The notes under the pieces were generated by a model, which was not told where the DNA came from, did not search any database, and saw only the letters and a program-made list of their open reading frames with translations. From an uncultured Clostridium sp. (GTDB taxonomy: Bacteria; Bacillota_A; Clostridia; Lachnospirales; Lachnospiraceae), in contig CAMWKN010000135.1 in the NCBI GenBank assembly GCA_947174825.1, positions 1-5,744 of the forward strand: DNA of 5,744 bases, written 5' to 3'. This document shows positions 1 through 5,174 of the stretch, in pieces. Position numbers and translations under genes: made by a program. The number at the start of each line of letters is the position of its first letter. Position 1 is the first letter of the stretch.

Positions 1-2
1 GT

Positions 3-194
3 GAGTATATGACATTGTTGATGCGGGACCGGGAAAATATTGAAAAAGGCATTGAGCAAGGCAAAATATACGGTTCAATCTCCACATATCGGGACTTGGG
101 ATTGTCGGATGGTGAGATTATGAAAAAATTGCAGGAAAAGTATCATTTATCAAGTGAGGAAGTCAGTGAGTATTTGCAGGCTGAAATGGTGTAA
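3..194 (+). CDS. C-terminal end of Rpn-family PD-(D/E)XK nuclease/putative transposase (5' partial)
   Basis: The frame is already open at the window edge (codons GAG TAT before the first ATG at 9), so this is the tail of a longer gene and ATG 9 is probably internal. The visible 63 residues begin EYMTLLMRDRENIEKGIEQG and end in a small helical tail (DGEIMKKLQEKYHLSSEEV). From family knowledge, the YMTLLMRERE block followed by a glycine/glutamate 'EKGIEQGK' stretch and a short 'I.KLQEKY.LS.EEV..YL' helix pair is typical of the C-terminus of Rpn (recombination-promoting nuclease)/PD-(D/E)XK transposase-like proteins, abundant in Clostridia. The nuclease core is outside the window, so activity cannot be judged. 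The gene stops with TAA at 192-194 and is followed 60 nt later by a strong terminator. An unrelated protein with a similar EGxxxG tail is possible. Confidence 0.6.
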   Translation, partial: EYMTLLMRDRENIEKGIEQGKIYGSISTYRDLGLSDGEIMKKLQEKYHLSSEEVSEYLQAEMV

Positions 195-253
195 TGGAAT
201 TGTCGGAGTGAGTTTATCGGCAGAAGAAAGGGAATAAAAATATGATTTAAGAG

Positions 254-296
254 AAGAGGAGCTTCCCTGTATAAGAAACAGGGTGCTCCTCTTTTT
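254..296 (+). terminator. Rho-independent terminator of the Rpn-type gene
   Basis: AAGAGGAGC (254-262) pairs with GCTCCTCTT (285-293), and CCCTGT (265-270) pairs with ACAGGG (278-283). A small TT/T internal bulge separates the two stems, and the apical loop is ATAAGAA. The outer arm runs straight into TTTTT (292-296). The long G+C-containing stem and U-run make this a convincing intrinsic terminator for the gene ending at 194. It insulates that gene from the integrase remnant. Confidence 0.9.
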
Positions 297-351
297 GACG
301 CGAATGGGGATGTCAACCATACGTGAAATTATGAAAAGGAACGGATGAAAA

Positions 352-671
352 ATGGAAAAAATAATAGCAGGAAGAAAAAAAGATAGCCTGTATGACTTTT
401 ATGAGACACTGCCAGCCGGTAAAAGACAATGTAAACCATTGAGGGAGTCAGAAAATGAAATACAAAAAGCCCTTAATGATGAAGTCGCATACCACGGTGG
501 GGACGTCACTGTCTTTCAGTTGATGAAAAGATACATTTTCTTAAAAACAGGGGTACGGTTCTGTGTCAGGATGCGGATATGGCGACTGCACTTGGATATT
601 ATACTCATTGCAGATTTGATGATGTAAAGAAAGAGGTAAAGGATCTGGAGAGAAAGTTGTCTGGAGAGTAA
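352..671 (+). pseudogene. Tn916-type tyrosine integrase, internally deleted and frameshifted
   Basis: The first frame (ATG 352) gives a 91-residue product ending at 627. Its residues ~17-45 (YETLPAGKRQC, then LRESENEIQKAL) match the N-terminal arm-DNA-binding region of Tn916/ICE integrases, where 'LPAGKR.C.SLRE...EIQ..L' is characteristic. DVTVFQLMKRYIFLKTGVR then matches the start of the core-binding domain. Beyond about position 557 this frame becomes meaningless, while frame 3 reads LCQDADMATALGYYTHCRFD and then DVKKEVKDLERKLSGE up to TAA 669-671. That is the normal integrase C-terminus (...GHADIATTLxYYTHVRFDDVKKE...), including the probable catalytic tyrosine of YTH (600-602). Roughly 280 residues carrying the R, K, HxxR and H catalytic residues are missing and the two ends are joined out of frame, so the gene is dead. 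Upstream, the same frame carries a TGA at 346-348, so the N-terminus may also be decayed. Recognition rests on motif memory, not alignment. Confidence 0.85.
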
Positions 672-697
672 GGGTGCATAAAAAGTTTTACCTTTGT

Positions 698-741
698 AAT
701 GAGTAAAAAAGAGGTCATTTTACTTCTTTTTTACTCATTTT
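698..741. terminator. 18-bp hairpin after the integrase remnant, probable terminator
   Basis: AATGAGTAAAAAAGAGGT (698-715) pairs with ACTTCTTTTTTACTCATT (722-739) over 18 bp with a single G-T wobble. The loop is CATTTT and the stem runs on into TT (740-741). It starts 26 nt after the integrase stop. The A-run on one arm and T-run on the other mean it could stop transcription from either side. Similar hairpins sit behind integrase genes at the ends of integrative elements, so it may also mark the element end. Confidence 0.8.
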
Positions 742-748
742 GGAGGAC

Positions 749-842
749 AAGATATACCGAATTATGGTAAGATATACGAGGTAAGAGAATTTTGTGGTCA
801 TGGAGAAAACCTTGAAAACACTGGGAAATACTAAGATATACC
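749..842 (+). repeat. Three AAGATATAC(C/G) direct repeats; otherwise gene-free stretch
   Basis: AAGATATACC occurs at 749-758 and 833-842, and AAGATATACG at 769-778. The first two are 20 bp apart (about two helical turns) and the third is 64 bp further on. They lie between the integrase end/hairpin and the phosphatase fragment, which is where arm-type binding sites of a Tn916-class integrase would sit. That role is inference. The rest of 742-867 shows no supported gene. A 23-codon frame (800-871) has no ribosome binding site. Confidence 0.45.
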
Positions 843-867
843 AAGATAGAAGGAGTTATGAGAGATT

Positions 868-933
868 ATGATAAGAATATTATTCGTCTGCCACGGCAAC
901 ATCTCAACTCTTTGCGAGAATGCAGGAAAATAG
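868..933 (+). pseudogene. 5' fragment of low-molecular-weight protein tyrosine phosphatase gene
   Basis: ATG 868 is preceded by AAGGAG (850-855) at 12 nt. The first 12 codons read MIRILFVCHGNI, the hallmark start of low-molecular-weight protein tyrosine phosphatases (usual form M-I-x-I-L-F-V-C-H-G-N-I-C-R-S-P-M-A-E). The catalytic P-loop is CX5R. Here the nucleophilic cysteine (C8) remains, but after GNI (codon ending at 903) the sequence changes to STLCENAGK and a TAG at 931-933. The invariant C-R-S is lost and the fragment cannot be active. The break inside the P-loop codons, next to an integrase relic, suggests a recombination junction or deletion at about 900-906. Only 12 residues support the match, but they are very characteristic. 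Confidence 0.65.
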
Positions 934-958
934 CGGGTTTAAGAGAGGGATACGAGGA

Positions 959-980
959 AATTTACTACCAATTTACTACT
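959..980 (+). repeat. 11-nt tandem repeat (AATTTACTAC)x2
   Basis: AATTTACTACC (959-969) is followed directly by AATTTACTACT (970-980), identical in 10 of 11 positions. It lies 55 nt after the phosphatase break and 4 nt before the 36-nt repeat. A recombinase or regulator site is possible, but nothing here proves it. Confidence 0.5.
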
Positions 981-984
981 TTTC

Positions 985-1020
985 ATGTTATGGAGCATAG
1001 GAGCTTCGATACGATGTAAT
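985..1020 (+). repeat. 36-nt imperfect direct repeat, copy A
   Basis: This stretch starts ATGTTATGGAG and ends in TAAT. It matches 3341-3376 at 31 of 36 positions, and all five differences are transitions. It stands upstream of the RhuM-Fic gene, while copy B stands upstream of the gajA-like gene. Together they bracket the RhuM-Fic/DUF5677-like pair. In one frame both copies read VMExxSFDxx followed by a stop (VMEHRSFDTM here). It may thus be the shared tail of a vanished coding sequence, an attachment-site relic or a duplicated upstream region. Confidence 0.6.
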
Positions 1021-1046
1021 GCTTATTCAAAAAAGGGGTTCTGGAT

Positions 1047-1145
1047 ATGCAAGGGAACAATAACTTATTAACGCGTAATAGCTTTTGGCAGAGTTTGAGC
1101 AATAAAATAGTGGATATAGGATATGATACATATGGAAGAAAATGA
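1047..1145 (+). CDS. Possible 32-residue small ORF overlapping the RhuM-Fic start
   Basis: ATG 1047 has a fair ribosome binding site (AAAAGGGG ending at 1038, 8 nt away). It runs for 32 codons (MQGNNNLLTRNSFWQSLSNK...) to TGA 1143-1145, overlapping the first codons of the RhuM-Fic gene by 14 nt. I do not recognise the peptide. It could be a leader peptide translationally coupled to the toxin-like gene, or a chance frame. The length and lack of homology keep this weak. Confidence 0.25.
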   Translation: MQGNNNLLTRNSFWQSLSNKIVDIGYDTYGRK

Positions 1146-2052
1146 AATTGTTATATTTGAAACAGGGGACAAAAGTATAACCTTGCCTGTTTCGGTAAAG
1201 AGCGACACGGTGTGGCTCAGTGCTAATCAGATGGCAGAACTGTTTGAGAGAGATGAAAAAACAATCAGAAAACACATTAACAATGTTTTTGCAGAGGAGG
1301 AAGTTGAAAGAGAGAACAACACGCAAAAAATGCGTGTTGATGGCGTAAAACAGCTGGTGCCTTTCTATACCCTGGATGTCATTATTTCTGTGGGTTATCG
1401 GGTAAAATCAAAACGAGGCGTTGAGTTTAGGCGCTGGGCTAATTCCGTATTGAAAGAATACATAATCAAGGGGTATTCCGTGAACTATAACCGTATGAAC
1501 CAATTAAATGAGGTAATACGGATTATGAAAAGGGTGGAAGAAAAACTTGATACGAAACAGGTTCTGTCTGTGGTGGAAAGATATAGCCAGGCACTGGATC
1601 TCCTGGATGCGTATGATCACCAGAATATGACACGTCCCAAAGGGAACCGGGCGGTCTATGTTTTGACATATGAAGAATGTAGGAAAATAATTGATGCCAT
1701 GAAATATATGGACAGAAGTTCCCTATTCGGTAATGAAAAGGACGAATCCTTCAAGGGAAGTATAGGGGCTATTTATCAAAGCTTTGACGGGGAAGATGTA
1801 TATCCTACATTAGAGGAAAAGGCAGCGAATCTATTATACTTTGTGACGAAGAACCATAGTTTTTCGGACGGAAATAAAAGAATAGCGGCTACAATGTTTC
1901 TTTACTTTCTGGATAAAAACGGAGTTTTGTTTAGAGCTGGAGAAAAGCTGATTGATGATCACACACTTGTTGCACTTACGATTATGATTGCGGAGTCTAA
2001 TCCGGAAGAAAAGGAAATGATGATAAGTGTTATAATGAACTGCATGACATGA
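1132..2052 (+). CDS. RhuM-family DNA-binding-like domain fused to Fic/Doc domain
   Basis: This is a 306-residue protein with two parts. Residues ~10-110 match the virulence RhuM family: VWLSANQMAELFERDEKTIR looks like a helix-turn-helix, followed by TQKMRVDGVKQLVPFYTLDV and VGYRVKSKRGVEFRRWANSV. Residues ~165-300 form a Fic/Doc fold with active-site motif HSFSDGNKR (H at residue 242, codon 1855-1857), followed by IAATMFLYFLDKNGVL. The NKR ending is closer to Doc, which phosphorylates EF-Tu, than to HPFxxGNGR AMP-transferases. The reaction and target here are unproven. RhuM is named after a Salmonella SPI-3 gene of unclear function. An in-frame ATG at 1123 gives MIH more, but its AGGA (1118-1121) is only 1 nt away. 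From ATG 1132 the spacing is 10 nt, so 1132 is preferred. No Phd-like antitoxin gene is visible next to it. The stop TGA (2050-2052) overlaps an ATG at 2049, pointing to coupling with the next gene. Confidence 0.9.
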   Translation: MEENEIVIFETGDKSITLPVSVKSDTVWLSANQMAELFERDEKTIRKHINNVFAEEEVERENNTQKMRVDGVKQLVPFYTLDVIISVGYRVKSKRGVEFRRWANSVLKEYIIKGYSVNYNRMNQLNEVIRIMKRVEEKLDTKQVLSVVERYSQALDLLDAYDHQNMTRPKGNRAVYVLTYEECRKIIDAMKYMDRSSLFGNEKDESFKGSIGAIYQSFDGEDVYPTLEEKAANLLYFVTKNHSFSDGNKRIAATMFLYFLDKNGVLFRAGEKLIDDHTLVALTIMIAESNPEEKEMMISVIMNCMT

Positions 2053-2123
2053 GTCATTCGCAGTACCATACCGCTTTCCCGTGGGGCTTTAAGCAAATAT
2101 GACAAAAGGAAGAAGGTGCCGTT
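2049..2123 (+). other. Candidate interrupted N-terminal extension of the downstream gene
   Basis: ATG 2049-2051 overlaps the RhuM-Fic stop as ATGA, the classic coupled arrangement, and is in the same frame as the following gene. It reads MSHSQYHTAFPWGFKQI, meets TGA at 2100-2102, then continues QKEEGAV directly into the TTG at 2124. The peptide looks like real coding sequence (AFPWGFKQ), so a single nonsense change (for example from TGG or CGA) may have cut off the original start. The other explanation is a chance open stretch before a genuine TTG start. Confidence 0.4.
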
Positions 2124-3308
2124 TTGAAGGAACAGGGTTTCTTTGGACCGCCGTTTATGCCGGATTTAAGAGCAGTTGCCGAACAAAACAATGACGCCCT
2201 GAAACGTGTTTTTAAAGGGAGGATAAGAGGCTGTTTTCTGATAGATATCAAAGATCAGGTCTTGAAGAATCTGGGTTTGGAAAGACTTATGAAATACTAT
2301 GATTTTCGTTGGTCGGATGAGAGGATGATTACAGGAATAGGGGAGGCTGCGGAGTATGATATCAGTAGGATGATAGTGGGGATACATAGGGCGCACTCGA
2401 TTTTCCTTTCGGATGATGAAATACGGAAAAACGAAAGAAGCAGGAGATATAAGCAGCAGCTTGTTTCTGAAACGATAGAGAAAATCAAACTCCGTTTTTA
2501 CGGCAGTGTATATTTCAGGAAAAATACACTGTTTCATGGGGAAGAATTTTTATATTATCCGTTGCCATATGAACTTTTTGCTATGTCAACTAAAATGGGC
2601 CAAATGCTGATGGATGGCCAGATTTTATGCTGCGGGCAATTATATTATGGTGTGATTTACAATGGGTATTCAGCCTTGTCCTTATTGGAAGGGAATCTGT
2701 TGGGGACGGCATATCCTTTATGCCGGGGGGCGATTGAAATGTATCTCAAACTTCTGATACTGAATGCCCGGACGGAGTTTTATGATGGGTATGAAAAATT
2801 CAGGATGTTTGAAGTTGAATATTCCTGCCATCAGACATATCCGAAAGAATTCAATGAACTGTTTGAAAAGCGAGTTTGCCAGGAGTCGAAAGTTAGGGCT
2901 GATTACCTTCATTTTGGCTGGGTAGACTTTATTGACCAATATCATAAAATAGCGAAGAAATTTCCATACTCTGTTTATGGAATCATCACTTTTCTTAAAG
3001 CAAAAAACGAGGACAGAATTTGGGAGTTAGAGCTGCTTGAAGATTTTTATAAGTCTTGTCATGCATATACCCATGGTAGCATACAGACAGCAAAGTATCC
3101 GCTATTGCATTATTTTGAAATTTCAATTATGCTATATTATGTTATGCGGGGTACTTTTTTATTGATGTGTAAGGAAAAGGGTATGGAAGCACTGATTGAT
3201 GAGAACGATGTGATTTCAATGGTAGACAGGGATTTTGAGGTTTTGTATGAGCAGTATAAAATTCGATCTACAGAAATGTTTGAATTGGCATGGAATGAGG
3301 ACTTATAA
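2124..3308 (+). CDS. Protein of unknown function, DUF5677-like
   Basis: This is a 394-residue, mostly helical-looking, probably cytoplasmic protein with no signal peptide or clear membrane span. The start is TTG, with AGAAGG (2111-2116) 7 nt upstream. Those bases also encode EEG of a possible longer frame, so the start is uncertain. Two blocks suggest the DUF5677 family: AYPLCRGAIEMYLKLLIL in the middle (R201, E205) and SCHAYTHGS near residues 312-319 (H313, H317). That pattern, an arginine/glutamate helix followed by a histidine-rich H-x-x-x-H-G helix, is how I remember DUF5677, whose biochemical role is unknown to me. The spacing recalls all-helical HEPN-type proteins, but the usual R-x4-6-H is not clear. 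It lies 71 nt after the RhuM-Fic stop, or overlaps it by 4 nt if the interrupted start is counted, so the two are probably co-transcribed. I see no good terminator after it, only a short A+T hairpin at 3326-3342. The coding call is firm and the family is tentative. Confidence 0.8.
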   Translation: MKEQGFFGPPFMPDLRAVAEQNNDALKRVFKGRIRGCFLIDIKDQVLKNLGLERLMKYYDFRWSDERMITGIGEAAEYDISRMIVGIHRAHSIFLSDDEIRKNERSRRYKQQLVSETIEKIKLRFYGSVYFRKNTLFHGEEFLYYPLPYELFAMSTKMGQMLMDGQILCCGQLYYGVIYNGYSALSLLEGNLLGTAYPLCRGAIEMYLKLLILNARTEFYDGYEKFRMFEVEYSCHQTYPKEFNELFEKRVCQESKVRADYLHFGWVDFIDQYHKIAKKFPYSVYGIITFLKAKNEDRIWELELLEDFYKSCHAYTHGSIQTAKYPLLHYFEISIMLYYVMRGTFLLMCKEKGMEALIDENDVISMVDRDFEVLYEQYKIRSTEMFELAWNEDL

Positions 3309-3340
3309 AGGTTATAAAAGACGCAATAAAAATGTTTTTT

Positions 3341-3376
3341 ATGTTATGGAGTATAAGAGTTTCGATGCGATATAAT
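3341..3376 (+). repeat. 36-nt imperfect direct repeat, copy B
   Basis: This is the partner of 985-1020 (31/36 identical, only transitions), 2,356 nt downstream and in the same orientation. It begins 33 nt after the DUF5677-like stop. In the shared frame it reads VMEYKSFDAI then TAA. The end of this copy contains TATAAT (3371-3376), where copy A has TGTAAT, but no -35 box is properly placed before it. Confidence 0.6.
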
Positions 3377-3381
3377 AAGTA

Positions 3382-3393
3382 CTACAATTGTAG
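3382..3393. promoter_or_regulatory. Perfect 12-nt palindrome CTACAATTGTAG
   Basis: CTACAATTGTAG is self-complementary and lies 144 nt before the gajA-like start. Its right part, AATTGTAGAAA (3386-3396), recurs exactly at 3502-3512, in the predicted 5' leader just after the promoter. A repressor site is possible. At this A+T content chance is a real alternative. Confidence 0.25.
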
Positions 3394-3445
3394 AAATATT
3401 TGATGAATGGTAAGGGCAAATACTTTTATTTATGCAAAAGAATTG

Positions 3446-3461
3446 CAATGTAATTAAATTG
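3446..3461. promoter_or_regulatory. Imperfect palindrome overlapping the predicted -35 box
   Basis: CAATGTAATTAAATTG is a 16-nt inverted repeat matching its own complement except at one base pair (CAAT-TAATTA-ATTG). It overlaps the candidate -35 region of the gajA-like promoter, which is where an operator would act. The A+T-rich setting makes this suggestive only. Confidence 0.25.
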
Positions 3462-3489
3462 TGTGCATTAAGTTGAAATGTTGTATAAT
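3459..3489 (+). promoter_or_regulatory. Predicted sigma-A promoter of the Gabija-type operon
   Basis: A consensus -10 box TATAAT lies at 3484-3489. The best -35 candidate is TTGTGT (3459-3464), with a longish 19-nt spacer. Transcription would begin near 3496, giving a leader of about 40 nt before GGGAGG (3525-3530) and ATG 3537. The surrounding A+T-rich DNA, distinct from the previous operon, supports an independent promoter. Confidence 0.5.
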
Positions 3490-3536
3490 AAAATGAAATT
3501 TAATTGTAGAAAAAGGCCAGCTATGGGAGGTATAGA

Positions 3537-5174
3537 ATGTTTATTAGAAAAGTCAAAATTCATAATTTTAAATGTTATAGAGATTTTGAAATTGCTCTTG
3601 AAGAGGGTTTGAATATTGTTGTTGGGGATAATGAAGCAGGAAAGTCAACAATACTAGAAGCTATAAATTTGGCACTAACCGGGATTATAAGCGGAAAGAG
3701 TATATGGAATGAAATTTCACAGTATATTTTTAACAAAGAGGCAGTTGATGAGTATATTGCATCGTTAAGTACAGTTCCTATGGCACTTCCATACATAACA
3801 ATAGAAATTTTTTTTGGTGGGGATGAAAATCCTCTGATGAATGGCGATGCAAATTCAGATAGAGATGACAGTGCGGAAGGATTTTTGTTTAAAATTGCAT
3901 TTAATGACAAATATGCAGATGAATATGAAGCATTAGTGCAACAGGGAAATGTTAAAAGCTTACCGATTGAATATTACGATATTACATGGATGACATTTGC
4001 CCGAGATGTGATTACGGCACGTAGTATACCTTACAAATCATGTTTGATTGATTCATCTGAATATAGGTATCAAAGTGGAAATGATTTGTATCTATCAAGA
4101 ATCATTAAAGGATCATTAGAACCAGAAGATATAACATCAATTGCGCAGGCACATAGAAAAATGAGGGATACTTTTATTAATGATCCATCAATAGAAGCCA
4201 TTAACAACAAAATAAATCAGGATGCTAGTTTAACAGACAAAAAAATAACATTATCGGTAGAACTGGTTACAAAGAATGCATGGGAAAATAGTCTTGTTAC
4301 ACAATTGGATGAAATACCGTTTCATTATGTAGGAAAAGGAGAGCAATGTGTTGTTAAGACAGAACTGGCATTAGCAAAACGAACTTCGCAAAATGCAAGT
4401 ATCATATTGTTAGAAGAACCGGAAAATCATTTATCACATACAAGATTGAATCAATTGATTAAATGTATTTCGGAACAATATGTGGAAAAACAGATACTTA
4501 TTTCAACACATAGTAGTTTTGTCGTAAATAAGTTAGGGTTGGGGAAAGTACTGTTGCTTGATAACTTAAGGATAACAAAATTTTCTGAACTATCGGAAGA
4601 TACATATAATTTCTTTAAAAAGGTGGCTGGATATGATACATTGCGAATGATTTTGTGTAAAAAAGCTATTTTGTGTGAAGGGGATTCGGACGAGCTGGTA
4701 ATTCAAAAGGCATATATGCAACTTAATGATGGGCGCTTGCCAATAGAGGATGGTATAGAAGTGATTTCTGTAGGAGTATCATTTTTGCGTTTTCTTGAGA
4801 TTGCGGATTGTATTCAGACAAAAATTGCAGTTGTTACAGATAATGATGGGGATATGAACGCTATCAACAAAAAATATGAAAATTATTTAGGGGTAAATCA
4901 GAAAGATTATATAAAAATATGTGTGGATGATGTTGTGGATACAGGAACACTCAAGATTGGTAGGAGTGATTATAATTACAACACTTTGGAACCGAAACTT
5001 CTGAAGGTTAATGGTTTAGATAAGTTAAATCGTATTTTTGGTACGAATTATATGGACGAGGATGATTTGAGAAAATATATGAAGCATAACAAAACGGAGT
5101 GCGGATTGAAAATCTTCGAATCTCCTGAACAGGTTGAAATACCTGAATATATTCTGGAGGCTGTCAGATGGTAA
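3537..5174 (+). CDS. gajA: Gabija GajA-type OLD-family ATPase/TOPRIM endonuclease
   Basis: This 545-residue cytoplasmic protein has an N-terminal ABC-type ATPase and a C-terminal TOPRIM nuclease. ATPase motifs: Walker A GDNEAGKST (30-38, K36), signature-like GKGEQ (266-270), Walker B with catalytic glutamate ILLEEPE (E293/E294), and H-loop STHSS (H325). TOPRIM motifs: CEGDSDE (E381), VVTDNDGD (D435, D437, D439), NTLEP (E485) and NKTE (K519). Order and spacing agree with Bacillus cereus GajA (about 578 residues), whose reported key residues, from memory, lie near K35, H320, E379 and K541. In Gabija, GajA oligomerises, nicks DNA in a nucleotide-sensitive way and works with GajB against phages. 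The start is fixed by GGGAGG (3525-3530) 6 nt upstream and by the typical opening MFIRKVKIHNFKCYRDFEI. The gene appears intact, is more A+T-rich than its left neighbours, and overlaps the helicase gene by 7 nt. Another class 2 OLD system is the only serious alternative. Confidence 0.88.
   Translation: MFIRKVKIHNFKCYRDFEIALEEGLNIVVGDNEAGKSTILEAINLALTGIISGKSIWNEISQYIFNKEAVDEYIASLSTVPMALPYITIEIFFGGDENPLMNGDANSDRDDSAEGFLFKIAFNDKYADEYEALVQQGNVKSLPIEYYDITWMTFARDVITARSIPYKSCLIDSSEYRYQSGNDLYLSRIIKGSLEPEDITSIAQAHRKMRDTFINDPSIEAINNKINQDASLTDKKITLSVELVTKNAWENSLVTQLDEIPFHYVGKGEQCVVKTELALAKRTSQNASIILLEEPENHLSHTRLNQLIKCISEQYVEKQILISTHSSFVVNKLGLGKVLLLDNLRITKFSELSEDTYNFFKKVAGYDTLRMILCKKAILCEGDSDELVIQKAYMQLNDGRLPIEDGIEVISVGVSFLRFLEIADCIQTKIAVVTDNDGDMNAINKKYENYLGVNQKDYIKICVDDVVDTGTLKIGRSDYNYNTLEPKLLKVNGLDKLNRIFGTNYMDEDDLRKYMKHNKTECGLKIFESPEQVEIPEYILEAVRW

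Noticed and set aside
295..323. TTGACG followed 17 nt later by CATACG as a promoter for the integrase remnant
   Set aside because: The -35 is good but overlaps the terminator U-run, and the -10 matches only three of six consensus bases.
749..842. CRISPR array
   Set aside because: There are only three 10-nt repeats with unequal spacing (20 and 64 nt), far too short for CRISPR repeats.
800..871. 23-codon frame MEKTLKTLGNTKIYQ... overlapping ATG 868 as ATGA
   Set aside because: There is no ribosome binding site, and it runs through the repeated AAGATATACC elements, so coding is unlikely.
858..1019. 53-codon plus-strand frame starting MRDYDKNIIRL and ending in the 36-nt repeat
   Set aside because: AAGGAG is only 2 nt before its ATG, and the same site serves ATG 868 much better. 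ATG 868 starts the recognisable phosphatase fragment in another frame.
1027..1326. Minus-strand 99-codon frame
   Set aside because: It lies opposite the RhuM-Fic N-terminal region, its cysteine/phenylalanine-rich translation resembles no family, and it is best explained as an antisense shadow.
2166..2537. Minus-strand 123-codon frame
   Set aside because: It is fully antisense to the DUF5677-like gene, with no recognisable domain and low-complexity hydrophobic composition.
3326..3342. ATAAAAA/TTTTTAT hairpin as terminator of the DUF5677-like gene
   Set aside because: It is a 7-bp stem of A-T pairs only with a 3-nt loop, too weak to support.
3537..5174. PARIS AriA or a retron-associated OLD/ABC effector
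   Set aside because: The C-terminal TOPRIM domain and the overlapping UvrD-like helicase fit Gabija/class 2 OLD. No reverse transcriptase or AriB-like gene is present.
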